Assembly: GCA_001414345.1 (NCBI GenBank)
Contig: LLCB01000020.1
Location: forward strand, 287,968-351,967
Origin: Hymenoscyphus infarciens
Lineage: Eukaryota > Ascomycota > Leotiomycetes > Helotiales > Helotiaceae
Direction of reading: 5' to 3'
DNA length: 64,000 bases
The notes below the pieces were generated by a model that saw only the letters and a program-made list of their open reading frames with translations, had not been told where the DNA came from and ran no database searches. Positions 44,715-57,148 of this stretch are shown in pieces. The translations under genes were made by a program, and so were the position numbers. Position 1 is the stretch's first letter, and each line of letters begins with the position of its first letter.

Positions 44715-45505
44715 TCTAAAAAGTAGGAATAACCTTAGTTTTGCCTTCTTAGGGTATCGCCTAACTTCTAGACATGTTCCCCGTTCTAATAGTAATAGTA
44801 TAAGGCACTTATCTTTTTACTAAGAGGCTAGCCCCCTAGACCCCCTAGTAGGAGAGACACCCTCCTATACCCTCCCGTTAAGATTAAGTATATAATAAAG
44901 TAAATAAATTTAAGCCTTTTACCTATTTAATATAAATAGCAGATCACCTATAAATTAGCAGCCAGATACACCTATTCATAGGCGCTCGATCTAATACCGA
45001 TACTTCGATATCGATCTAATACTAATACTTCGATATCGATATAACCTCTTAAGTTAACGCCTTTAATTCCACTACTCCCGATAATACAAATTATAGTACG
45101 CCGGTTAACAGAACACAGTTAAATCGGATACTAGAAAAGGTAGAGTAAGCAGATTACTAGAGACTTTAGTATAACCTTTTACAAAAAGTGGTAAGAGAGT
45201 ATACTACTTATAGGAAAGGGCGGCGTAAAGAGAAAGCGCTAGCCTAATTAGGCAATTAGTATACGATTAAGAAAAGTCCTCGGATTTAAGCTTTTTAAGC
45301 TTTAAATTAACTTTTTAAGCGCTTTATTTAATCGTATATAGTTTATTAATTTATTATTGTTATAAGCTTTATTTACTCTATTTATACCACTTTTTTAGGT
45401 AAGACTAGTCCTTTTTAGGAAAGTAGTAGCGATTATTTTCTAGTAAGAGTGAATATGTTGAAATTTCGCTAATTTTGTACGCTAGCATGGTACCTATGCT
45501 AGCGT
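44715..45505 (-). repeat. palindrome-ended repeat, long copy (inverted relative to 8650-9125)
   Basis: The reverse complement of this span aligns with 8650-9125 in the same order. Its end at 45480-45505 is a strong palindrome (CGCTAGCAT, 7-nt loop, ATGCTAGCG). It contains about 350-400 bp (about 44890-45280) missing from the other copy, including a tandem TCGATATCGAAGTATTAG-type duplication at about 44990-45045. Confidence 0.7.
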
Positions 45506-46405
45506 TAGGACAGAATAGCGTTTCCCGTATTTTCACGGGGTTAATAGTAAGACAGTATTGTATTCAGTTACGGCAACCAGTTACCTGTTACCTGCTCAAT
45601 TAGAAAGAAAGGTTGAAAGCATCATCTGAACTGTGTCTTCTCAATGTTAATGTTTGAACTTTTCTGATATGATTTATACAAAAGTGGAATTAGACGAAGA
45701 CTTTCACAGAGTATTTCCCCTGAACCACATTCTATCTGCTGGCAAGATAAACTACATGCAAACTCTTACTTACTTCAATAAGTCTAAAGTTGCTACTCAA
45801 GTAGTAGTAAATCTCTGAGCTTCGTTTGTCGGACTTTAATGTTCGAAGTACTTGAAATACTCGATTTTAAAGTGAGATTTTACGAAGGTGGAAGTTTGAA
45901 ATTTGCTGCTCTGTTCTTCTCAATAAACAGCAACCCTTAAATCTATTTGCTACTGGACAGTCTCAAAGGCAGAGCTAATCATAAGCAAGAAATGTAGCAG
46001 TTTCAAAGCTCCAAACTTTCTGAAAGGTCCGCAAACCAAAGAAAAGCAAAGAAGACTGCTTTGTTTTCTTACAGATTATCCCTTACAATCCTGATATAGG
46101 CGAAAAGCGTGCGCTCAAAGTGGATGTTTTTGGGCCTGAAACAGCACTTTAGACGACTCTGAGTATGGGCACGTACTACAACATGGTTGATGTCCTTGAA
46201 AGGAACACACTTTCAGCGCAATTGACTCTTAAGCCTCAAAAGTACCCAATTCTACCCACTTTTCAGTGCACGTTTTCCCCCATACACATCGGCTTTGGAA
46301 GGGATAAATGGAACTTCTTTCAAAGCTGTCAAAAAGCCGGAGACCAGAGGGGCAAAATCTAGGCTTCTCTCTTATCAAGTCTCGACATTATTACTAGATA
46401 TCATT

Positions 46406-46527
46406 GACATCAAAAGTGCGATATGCAGCAAAACCAATACTCCGCTGCTTTTGACATGAAAGTACCCTGGCACTGACATGGAAAAGTGCAACATGCAACA
46501 AAACCTTTACTCCGAAAGCTTATGACA
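46406..46527. repeat. 69-bp direct repeat, ~1.8 copies
   Basis: Both units contain TGACAT, then AAAAGTGC, ATGCA(G/A)CAAAACC and ACTCCG in order, offset by 69 bp. Confidence 0.6.
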
Positions 46528-47364
46528 AGTCCTACTGGTGGTCTTTTCTCTTCATTTTCAAGATCTTTTACCCTAATAAACGCTTTCCGCGTTACAACTT
46601 AAGTGCGATTCATTTAATTATTCTAGCAAATTAAAACATTTGGAAAATTTAAGGACTAAGTTACGTAGATCTGAGAATTCTTTGTCATTTGATATTGGTT
46701 CTTATTCGTTCTTATTCGGGATAACTTGAATACTGAACGTCTATTTAGTTTTACTATATTATTAGAACAACGACCGAAATAACCTCTATTTGCTACCTAT
46801 TTCATTGTCTCTGGTGCCTAGGTTACTACGAGAATAAACTAAATACAGCTCTTTAACACTCGATAATATTGAACTAGACCACCAGGGGTTGCAGGAATTC
46901 GTAACTGTAGTCTATAGTACCTTCCCCTTCTGTAATTCTCCTAACTCTTTTAGAATAATAAAGATAATATAAATCTCATTGTTCTAGTCTTATAGGATAA
47001 TTAAATCAATTTTCCTCGTCCTAGTTAAACAATTAAGAGAGTAGTATAAAGTTACTCTACTCGTAACCAGTCACGAATTCCTACACCCCCTGGTGGACTG
47101 ACAACTTGCTCTTGGGGCAAAAGCGCCAACTGCTTCTCCTCTAATAAAGTACTTTCTTCGCGTAAAAGAGTAATAAAGCTGGACAGCTGCTTATGTCCCA
47201 AAACGAAACCCTTCTGATGCTTCCATTTTTCGAGGATCCAAGTGGATTCCACCATCTCCACAGGACCTTGCCCCTCCACAAAAGCCCCACTTATTACCCA
47301 CATTAGCCCGAAAGACTTGAATTTTACAAATAAGTCAAAACTCGTCAACAACAAGCAAATACAC

Positions 47365-47449
47365 TCCATGCTGGTGTATCGGTAACATTTCCGCCTCTCA
47401 TGACAAATTTGATACGCGGTAGCGCAGGGTTCGATTCCCTGGCATGGAA
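47365..47449 (+). tRNA. tRNA-Glu (CTC) with 14-nt intron
   Basis: Acceptor stem TCCATGC pairs with GCATGGA, discriminator A. D-arm GTGT-ATCGGTA-ACAT; T-arm CAGGG-TTCGATT-CCCTG. The anticodon loop CT-CTC-A gives anticodon CTC at 47397-47399, with a 14-nt intron at 47401-47414 after position 37. The anticodon stem has four pairs plus a T-T mismatch at 27/43. It overlaps a spurious minus-strand open frame. Confidence 0.85.
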
Positions 47450-47992
47450 ATTGCTTCTCATTTGCTTTTTTGCAGCTTTTTAACTTCCTAGTTGGGCAGT
47501 ATTCTTTGGGAGAAATGTGGACAACGATTTCTCTCAACTTCGCTTAACTTCGCTTAGGATCTTTCTATGGGAGGATTGTGCTCTCTATTTTTGGTTCTCT
47601 CTATTTGGTTATTCTCCAAGGCCAGCTGATTGTGTCTTCTTCTTTTTATTTTGCATATGGCGGATTTTTGGCGAGGGTCGTCTTTTTATATTTCCGTCAA
47701 GTTGTCAAAAGATCCTTAAGAATTCACCTTCTTGGGTTCTTCTGAAGTGATTATGTCAGGCATTTTGAGTCGACGAGTGTGCACACAATTTTAATTTTTT
47801 CGCTTGCTCCACATTCTCGGTTCAGAAATTTTCTGCGAGTCATAGCGGGATTTACCCAGATTCATACTCGATTTGAATTCAAAGTTGCATGGTATAAAAC
47901 TAAGACGATACAATAATGCTAAAAAATGGTAAAATGCGTGCTTATATTTTCAAGTGTCTAACAATAAAGTCATAAACCATAAATCAAATCCA
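47450..47992. other. intergenic
   Basis: No gene recognised between the tRNA and the gene remnant. Confidence 0.5.
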
Positions 47993-48507
47993 TCACACCC
48001 CCATAGTTGCCGGCAACCCCGCAGTAACACCAGTCCTCACAGCCGTACCCAACCTCGACTTCGCATTCTGAACAGCAACAACTGGTGTAGGGAAAGCTTC
48101 CACTTCTGATGGACCAAAAATCACGGCTTCACTCCAAATCCCTTGCTCCTCCAACTCTCTCCAATCAACCCATTCTTCAACCTCGGTCCCATTTTGAATG
48201 CTCCTTACTAGAACTAGACCGGGATTGAGATGATTGTTTTCTGCCAATTATATTCTTTGGCAATCGTACCACTAGCCGACAAGGAAAGTTGTATAGTGGC
48301 AACAACATCTTGAGGAGACACCTTCATTTGAGCTTTAGCTCCCGAAAAGCCAACGTTCAGATCAAAGTCTACAAGCATTTTTCCAGAAGTCCCACAGTGA
48401 ACACAATCAACCGAGAGTTCAACATCACTGATGGTGGTTGAAAAGAGGTTCCGGTTGAAATTGCTCGCGAGACTCATTGTGAAATCTAGATTATCTCGCT
48501 TAGCCAA
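47993..48507 (-). pseudogene. remnant of a DUF7223-like secreted/surface protein gene
   Basis: Two minus-strand frames in tandem. The upstream part (48507-48214) encodes MSLASNFNRNLFSTTIS, LSVDCVHCGTSGKMLVDF and KVSPQDVVATIQLSLSASGTI. This resembles the DUF7223 module of fungal surface glycoproteins, including the CxxCGT motif, and then runs into a stop (SIPV*). The downstream part (48247-47993) continues in another frame: GTEVEEWVDWRELEEQGIWSE, FGPSEVEAFPTPVVAVQN. There is no signal peptide, and the 5' side abuts an LTR fragment at about 48519. I read this as a truncated, frameshifted remnant; an intron joining the two frames cannot be excluded. Confidence 0.5.
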
Positions 48508-48518
48508 CGCGGTAGTGA

Positions 48519-48760
48519 TTATATATTTAGCTTTTTAGCTCTTATTATTTAGTATTAGCTATATTAGATAGGTCTTAGTTATTATTATTCTTAGATCTTA
48601 GTAGTATCTAATCTCTAATATATAAATACTCTTACTTAAGAGAAAAGAAGACTAATTTAGTCTTTTCTTCTATATTAGAGCCTAATATTTATATATATTA
48701 TTTTATGAAATATACTCTTATATATCTCTTTTATAGTCGTATATATTTCGTGCTATTATA
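48519..48760 (-). mobile_element. truncated LTR of the gypsy family, opposite orientation
   Basis: Read in reverse complement from 48760 it begins TATAATAGCACGAAATATAT and follows the 399-bp LTR through GGCTCTAATATAGAAG and CTAATATAGCTA to GCTAAATATATAA, where it stops against the gene remnant. About 242 bp are left. Confidence 0.75.
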
Positions 48761-49487
48761 GAGAAGAGTAAGAAGTATAAGATAGAAGTAGCTAGAAGAG
48801 AAAGAGTCTCTCTCTAAATAAAATATAAAGTAGATTAGTTTATAAGAGAGAGAAACGCTATAGCGGAGATAGTATAATTCTCTTATAAACTAACTTATTT
48901 TAGATACTTCTACTAAAATACTTACTTCTAGTTATAATAGTCTATAATAGAGTCTTCTAAATAAACTCTACTTTACTAAGTCGCGCTATAGACTAACTTA
49001 TCTAAGATAAAGTATAATAGAATAATATATAAACCTTCTTAGTCTCTCTACTAGATATAGAAAGAAAATTAGCTTTATATAGAATTAGAAGAGATAGACG
49101 TATTAAAAGCTAGAGATAGAATATAATAGACTAGAATATTATAAAAAACTTTTAAATACTAGATATACTATTAGTATACTTAAGCTTTAAATATACTATT
49201 AGAATACTAGTTATAACAGAAGTAATAGCTAGTATACTTTATACTAGATATACTAGAAGTATTATCTAAACGTATTTAAGTTATTACGTTTATATTATTT
49301 ATAGATTCTAATCTACTCTATATCTCTCTATCTATTTATATATCTTCTCTATATACTCTACTTATATAAGAGATATCTTATAAAGTAAACTTTAGCTTAA
49401 TCGCTTAATTTATTACTTACTCTTTTAATATATTATAGTTTTACAAAACTAGATATTATCTAAAGAAGTAAAAGACTAGTTATATAA
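48761..49487. repeat. AT-rich RIP-mutated repeat sequence
   Basis: Almost no CpA or TpG and no coding frame. Probably decayed transposon sequence, family not identifiable by eye. Confidence 0.6.
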
Positions 49488-49682
49488 TATAATAGTACGA
49501 AATATATACTACTACTAAAGAGGTATATAAGAGTGCGTTTTTTTAAGATAGAATAATATATATTAATACTAGGCTCTAATATAAAAGAAAAGAAAAAACT
49601 ATCTCTCTTCTATACCGAGTATAAATATCTATATATAAGAGGTTAGAAACTACGAAGTTCTAATAATAATAATAACCGAGCT
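49488..49682 (-). mobile_element. left half of the LTR of older gypsy copy B
   Basis: Starts TATAATAGTACGAAATATAT and parallels the first ~195 bp of the intact LTR. It is interrupted at 49682 by element A; the LTR resumes at 57553 and ends at about 57695 (CTATTATA). Confidence 0.8.
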
Positions 49683-50081
49683 TATAATAGCACGAAATAT
49701 ATACTATAGAAGAAGAGGTATATAGGAGTGCGTTTAAGACTGAATAACGTAAGTAGATACTAGGCTTTAATATAGAAGAAAAGGAAAAACTATCCTTCTT
49801 CTATACTAAGTATAAATATCTATATATAAGAGGTTAGAGACTACTAAGTCTTAATAAGAATAATATCTAAGTCCTTTCTAATATAGCTACTAAAATAATA
49901 AGGGCTTTAAAGCTAAATATATAAGACCTTAAAGCAAAACATGTAATATCTAATCCTTACTCTCTTTAGCCTCTTCTATCTTATAAGTTATAGAAGTATT
50001 AGTAGTTATAGAGGTATTAGTAGTTATAGAAGTATCGGCAGTTTTACGAATGCTAATAATTTAGAATAGCGTGCTATTATA
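49683..50081 (-). repeat. 3' LTR of element A
   Basis: 399 bp, starting TATAATAGCACG and ending CGTGCTATTATA (12-bp inverted ends). It differs from the other LTR almost only by C/T and G/A changes. Confidence 0.9.
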
Positions 50082-50094
50082 TCCTCTCTTCTTT
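50082..50094 (-). other. polypurine tract of element A
   Basis: On the minus strand AAAGAAGAGAGGA directly precedes the 3' LTR, the expected plus-strand priming site of an LTR element. Confidence 0.7.
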
Positions 50095-53000
50095 AAAAAG
50101 ACTCGTTCTAAGTCTTCGGTTGTTAATTAGTATAGTATCGGGTTAACTAGAGTATTATTTACGTAATTATTATAAAGAATATAACTTATCTACTATTATA
50201 ATATCTAGTAGTTAGAGTAGGGTTAGTAGCTAGTAGTATTATTATTTTAAGAGATAATTGTTCTTTATTTACTATTATATACTATATAATAATAGATATA
50301 AATAGAAGAGAGGCTGATTATTAGCTGTTAAGTAGAAAGTAGTACGCTACTATAGAGTTATTATATTCTTACTATTATTATATATTATAATAGTAATTAT
50401 TAAGTAATAAATAATAATCGTAAAGCAATAGCTATTATTATAAGTAGTATATTAGTAGGCGACTTTTCTCTAATTCTAACTTCTCTTCTTCTTTTCTTTT
50501 TATTTAAAATAATATATAGTAAGAATACCTTCTAATTAAGTATATTCTTATATACTAACTTTTATCCTAGAATATATATATATATTATATATATATAAAA
50601 GTAAGTCTTTCCCTTCTTTATTAGGCCTGGTTTAGAGCTAATCTAATATAGTAAAATGCCTCTTCTATATCCTCTTAGTACGCTTCTAGCTACTTACTAA
50701 GTCTACTACGTTTAATACCTTTAGGTAAAATCTTAGAACAGAGATTACGTATATACTTTTAAGAAGCTGAAGTTGAAGAAGTATAGGTACTATATAGAGT
50801 AGAATACTATATATATCTTAGTAAGTTTAATCTTAAATATATACTAAATCTATTCTAACTTAGATAGTTACTATAGTTTATAGAGAAGGAGTTTAATAAG
50901 CTTAAGCTTAAAAAGAAGAAGAGGGCTATTAAGAAGACTACTAAGGCCTTAAATAAGGTATTAGTTATTACTAGTATAGAGGTACTAAAGAATAGTTTAA
51001 AGGTATAGTTTACTCTTCTAGAAGAGACTTAGGCACTTTATACTAAGGTTACTATAAATACCTCTTATTTATTAGAGGAGTTTTAATTACTAATATTTAA
51101 TAGTTCTTATACTATACTATAGAGGGTAAGACCTCTATCTAAACCTAGGTTTAGGTCCTCTTTAAGGCCTATTTAAAGAGTTTATAAGCATTCTCTCCTA
51201 AGCTAGTTATAGAAGGTTATTAAGGTAAGAAGCGTACTTATAAGAAGGAGGTAGAGAAAGAGCTAGTTTAGGCTCCTTATACTTAGAAGAGTAGAGAAGA
51301 AGATAATAAGTTAGAGAAAGAAGAGGCTTTAGCTTAAAAAGAGTTAGTAAGCCTTATTTTAGTAGTAACTCAGTCTTAGTTCTTTACTTTATTAATTTTA
51401 AATATTCCTACTAGTTAGTATTTTATCTTAGGTTTTTATTATAAGTTCCTTATCAAAGGTAACTAGAATTAGAGAGTATTAATAGAGTTTTATAAATTAA
51501 CTCTTTTACTTAATTCTTATCTAATTCCTATATATTAATCTATTTAAAAAGGAGTTAAAGTAGTTCTAGCTATTCTAGATATTTAGTATAAAAGTCTTTT
51601 AGATAATATAGTAAACCCTAAAAATTATCTATAAGATACTAAGTAGGATCTAAATTATATTTAACCTATTTCACCTAATACTATAGCTATCTTTTAAAAA
51701 GTCTACTACTAAGTATTTCTTAAACCTTCTATTCTTATATACCTTAAATAATATCTAATAGAGGCTCTAGAGCCTCTTATCCTAGTAGAGAGGTATTTAG
51801 ATTCTTTAAAAGTATATTAGAGGTGAAAATATTATAAATTAATAATTCTTCTAGAAGTTTTAGCTTATAGGAGTGTCTTATATAATCTAGTATTTTAAAA
51901 GGTCTTATCTACTATTTAATAAGCTTTTAGCTAAGATAATTTATCTTAAGATTCTTAATAGATAAGTAGACTTTGTCTCTAACATCCTAGTTAATAGCTA
52001 TTTAGTATTAATTTATACTATTCTCTATTCTTTTCTAGGCCTTACTTATATTATCTTTTACTATCTTTTAAGTAGAGTATATATATTAAGCTACTTTTAC
52101 TACCTTATTATAGTTAAGACGTTCTTAAGGAATAGACGTCTTTAATATATTCTAGTTTTATAAAGTCCTTAGGTTAAGTCTAAACTTAAGCTAATAAGAG
52201 GTTATACTAATAGATAAGTATAGAAGTGTTATTTATACTCTATCTATTAGAGAGATTAATTCGCTCTAGTTATCTTAGTAGTAGTTTATAAAAAGCCTTA
52301 ATCTCTAATTAATATATTAGTTTATTATCTCTATCTATTCGTCTATTTATTTATAATAAGCAGTACTAAGCTTAAGCTTAATACTAATTATTTAATAAAA
52401 TTTAGTCTAAAATAATAATATAAATTAAGGTCCTTAATTAGATATAATCGATTTAGAGTAGTAACTAAAATAGTAAATCTATTAAATAAAGAGTTTAACT
52501 AGGCTTTTAGCATCTATAGTTAAGTAGTAGAGTATTAATACTAAATCCTTTCTAAGTTAGTTAATAAATACTAGTATAGTATTAAATCTGTGTTTATTCT
52601 TTAGAAATAATTTAAAATCTATATATATAGAATAGTTAAGTACTAGAAGAGAGTAAAGAAAGCCTTACTACTTAGTCTATTAAGAATAAGAGTATCTATA
52701 GGCTTAATAATTCACTATATACCTCTTATAATCTAAACCTAGTCTAACCTAGTAGTAGTATTATACTAATAACTAATATGTCTTTTTTATACTTAGGTAA
52801 GTACTAGATACTTAGTTATAGACTTCTTAGATTAGCTTTATATATAGTTTAGTATTCCTTTAAACGTAAAGTCGATTCTTAAAAAGGAGTAAATTATTTA
52901 GTAAAATAGAGTATCTATCTAGAAGTTTATAACGTTCTTTCTAAAAGGAGTATAGGTTATCTTCTTTTAACTTTTAAATTATATCTAAACTTAACTCTAG

Positions 53001-53214
53001 AATAATATCTATTATATTAAGAGATATAGACTATTCTTATAAAAAGATCTAAGTAAGTTTAGCGTTAATTCAAAGGTCTAACTAATTAGGTTCTAAGAGA
53101 GTACGTAAGCAGCTATCTAATTTAGCTTAATTATAGGTTTTTAGATCTTATTTATATTAAGTTAATATATCTGCTTTTTAGTTACTCTTCTTAGATATAA
53201 ATTAGATCTAAAAG

Positions 53215-53420
53215 TTAAAATCTAATAAAAACTCTATTTATTAGACTTACTTAGCTATAAGTAGCTTAGTTATTACAAAGTATTCTAATAATCTATAATC
53301 TAAATATATATTAATATACTTCTAACATAATATAAGTTTAGAGCGCTATTTCTTAAAAGCTTCTATAATAGTAGATAGTTCTTTATTATAGATCTTCTAG
53401 TTTAATTTATAGCTAACTAG
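53215..53420 (-). pseudogene. RNase H domain relic of gypsy element A
   Basis: The minus-strand conceptual reading shows IYNKELSTIIEAFK, then about 20 codons later YLDYRLLEYF and TKLLIAK, interrupted by stops. This is the gypsy RNase H pattern (YDKELLAII...TDHKNLEYF). The same block recurs in copy B at about 61195-61390. Confidence 0.75.
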
Positions 53421-53929
53421 GACGTATAAGTAGAACCTAATAAGGTATTAAAAGCTATTATATTATTATAAGAAAACACTTACTATTACTCCTTTTAAGG
53501 AGTCTATTTCTACCTTTATATTATAATTAGAGTTAAAGTAGTATAAGGTTTATATAGTAAGTAGCCTAGTTCTTAGTACTTTAAAGGCTTTATTATATTT
53601 AAGTGTCTATAAAAAAGGCTCTAAAGGGTGTATTATTATAGTTAAGGGTTTAGTAATTTTAGTATAACCTTTAATAAATTATTTATAAAATCCTATAAAC
53701 TCTAGATAAGACTTTACACCTATTATAATAGTAAGTTAGACCTAGTTCTATAAAAGTTCTACTTTTTTAGGGTTAACTTTAAGTCCCTTTATAGTTAAGA
53801 TAAATCTTAAGTATTTAACTCTAGTAATACTAAATTTACTTTTCTTAATATCTACTTAGAGTCCTACTTCTTAGAACTAACTTAAAACCTTCTTAACTTA
53901 TTCCTTATGTTTTTTAATAGTATCTAAAT

Positions 53930-54330
53930 AAATTAAAATATCGTCTAAGTAAGTAATATAGAAGTTGTCTAGATAATTAATTAAGACGTTGTTTATATAA
54001 CGTTAATAAGTAGTAAGGCTATTATAGAGTCTAAAAGGAAGAACCTTATATTTATATATACTATATCTTATTCTAAACATAGTTATCTCTTCTAAAGTAG
54101 GGTTTATCTAGATATAATAGAAAGCTTATCTTATATCTAACTTAGTAAAGATTTTAGCTATTCTTATTCTTAAAAAGAGCTTATTAATTTAAGGGATTAG
54201 GTAGAGATTATTTTAAGTTAGAGTGTTAAGCTTCTTATAATTAATATAGAACCGTAGCTTATTACTATTAGCTTTTTTAATAAAGAGTATTAAAGAGGTA
54301 AAAGAGCTATTACTATTAATAATAAACCTC
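53930..54330 (-). pseudogene. reverse transcriptase domain relic of gypsy element A
   Basis: The minus-strand conceptual reading gives LRFYINYKKLN (about 54230-54285), IFTKLDIR (about 54130-54152), PFRLYNS, RYINNVL and the catalytic YLDDILIY (about 53930-53960), with in-frame stops. This is the Ty3/gypsy RT motif order (FTKLDL, PFGL.NAP, YLDDIL). Confidence 0.85.
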
Positions 54331-57148
54331 TTATCTAGGTTCTTTATAAGATACTCCTTTATAGCTTTAAGCTCTATAGTTAACTATTAATATAGAGGCG
54401 AAAAGGAGTTAAGAAGTGGTTTATTTAAAGTAATCTTATAGTTATATTTATAGTAAGGAGAAAGCTTATTAGAAGCTACTTTTAAGAATACGTCTTTATA
54501 AGAAGAATAATATCTTAGGAGTTAAGCCTATATTAGAGCTCTTATATTATTATTATCTTAAAGAGAGGCTGACTTTTCGTTAATAATCTAATCTAGCTTA
54601 TAGATACTAGTTATATAAAATTCTAAGTTAGGTTATTTTATATTAAAGTATATAGCGTTAGTACTTATTTTACTAATAAAAGAGTATAGAGTCTAGTTTT
54701 TTAAAACTATACTAGTAGTTTAAAGAGGCTTTAGACTAGAGTTAGAGGTTAAAATTTTAGAAGGAGTTATTATTATAGATAAGAGTAATAGCTTAGCTAT
54801 ATTTATAAGTCTACTCTTTTTATATCTTTCTTATTACTAAATAGTATACTCTCTTTGATTTATATCTAACTAGTAATTTAAAAAGGGTTTCTAGTTCTAG
54901 CTAGAAAGTAGAAGTAAGATTTCCTTACTAAAGTAAGGAGTTAGAGAGTAATCGGCTAGCTAAGTAATCTAGCTCTTTAAGGAGTTAAAGAGGACTTTAA
55001 AGTAGTTTAACTACTTATTATTAATAATTAGGTCTTATTATCTAAGGTCTAAGATAATAAAAGAGTAGTTAAAGATATAACGTTTATTAATATTTAAATA
55101 TAGTTATATAAACTATATTACCTAGCTTTTAGTACTATTATTATATCTATAAATAGATACTATATAAGGTAATCTTTAAATCTTTAAACCTATTATCTTA
55201 GATAAGTATAAGACTAGAAGCTAATTTAGAAATAAGTACCTATTTACTCCTATATCTACTAAAGCTTATAATTTAATATTATATCCTTATATATTAAGAG
55301 TAGTATTTATAAAGAACTGTTTTCCTTCTATAAGCTTAGAAAGATTAAGTCTAGTTAGGTTATAATTATATAGACCTAGGAAGGAATTTTTACCTAGACC
55401 TTTTTATTTTCCTCTTAACTTAGCTTAGAGTTAGAGTACTCTTTAGAAGGTTATTCTTCTTTAGATTAATTATCTATCTTATTAATAGTAGGAAAATTAG
55501 AATAATTAGGTTTAAAATGCCTAAGCTTACTATAATAGTAACACTTTATACTAGTAGAGACTTAGTCTATTAACGTAGTCTTAGATTTTTTATTAGTAGA
55601 AAATAGTCTAGAAGTTTATAAAATCTTCTAAGAAGTAGGATTAAGTCTATATAAGAGTAGAGAGGGTTTTAGAGTTAAGCTAGATAAGAATTAAAAAGTA
55701 CTTATCTTTTTAAATAATAAGGTTATATTAATTAATTTAGCTATAGTACTAGTTATAGATAATTCTATATTTTAGCACTTCTCTTTATCTAAGGCTAAAA
55801 GATATACTACTATCTTATTAAAATTATGATTCTAATCTCTCTTAGCTATAGTAGAGCTACTTTAAAGCTATAGTATAATCTTATTCTATATCTAGTAGAA
55901 TCTTTCTAACTTTAGTATTCTCTTAAATATAGCTATACTTAAGAAACGTACTTTAAAATCTAAAAAAGTTTCTCTTATATAACCCTTTCTACTTATTTAT
56001 AAGACTTAAAATTTATTCTAAATATCCTCCTTCTTATAACTAGTTAAGAAGTAGGAATTAAAGAGTTTAATTATATTTTATTAATCTTTAAAAACTATAT
56101 TATTTATATCTAACTTATATTAAGGCTCTAAGTAGTTCCTAGTAAGTTTTATAGTCGTCCTCTAAATAAGGGCTTTATAAGTTTTAAGTATATAGTAATA
56201 GTTAGCGTTTACTTAGAGTCTATTATATATAGATATCTTCTATTACTTATAAGTAGGTGAAGTACTATTATCTAAAAGTTTAATTTTCTCTATAATTTTG
56301 CTTTTAGTAGGTTATTAGGCTCTTAGTAAGGTTTTAGCTTATAATTATAAAGTAGATTATTATAAAGAAAGAATATTAGAGGTTAAGTTTTATATCTAAA
56401 GATAGTTTAGTATAATAGAAGAGTATAAAGAAGGAGTCTAATTACTTCTTAATAAGTATCTATTAATCTATTATACTAAATCTACTAATTAGGCGATTTA
56501 GTTATCTTACTACTAAATTCTTTTATCTTTTTCTTAGTTCTTAGCCTCTATAGCCTAAATTACTCTCTATATCTTATCCGTGTTAGAGAAGTCTCGGTTA
56601 TCTTTCTAGCTTCTAGGAGTAACCTTTTTACCTTTATTACTCTAAGACTTTTTATTCTTTAGTAAGTAGTATTAAGTTAAGGACTTTTTTATAAGTACTT
56701 GACTTTATTCCTTAAAAAGGGGCTCTACGCTTTAAAGCAGAGCTTAAGAGAGACCTAGGGTCGCTCTTAAGTCTAATATATTAAATGTTAAAAAGAGAGA
56801 GGTAAAAAGGAGGCGATTTAAGAGCTTTCTAGATAACTATTTATATTATTAACTATCTAAATTATATATAGTAATCCCTATACTAAGAGAGTTATTATAA
56901 TTCTTAGGAATACTTAGTATATTCTAATCTCTTAATATATAAGATATAATTTTTACTAGCTATCTATATAGATACTAAACTCTAGTATTACTAGCTATCT
57001 AAGAGATCTCTAGAATCCTAGCTATTTAAGGATATGTTATTATAGTCTAATTCTAGGCTGAATCGAAATTAAAATAAATAGAGTAATAATAAGCTTAAAA
57101 GAGATATTATAAAGGCTATTACTAGTAAAGAAGAGTTTTTCCTTTTTA

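Larger units (their letters stand above)
44156..47364. other. mixed repeat region between two tRNA genes
   Basis: Contains the long copy of the palindrome-ended repeat (44715-45505), then about 1.5 kb (45510-47050) of moderate AT content with normal CpA/TpG but no supported gene. A 69-bp-period direct repeat lies at about 46406-46527. Confidence 0.6.

Noticed and set aside
47052..47537. 161-codon minus-strand open frame
   Set aside because: It runs straight through the tRNA-Glu gene on the other strand and has no recognisable domain or intron structure.
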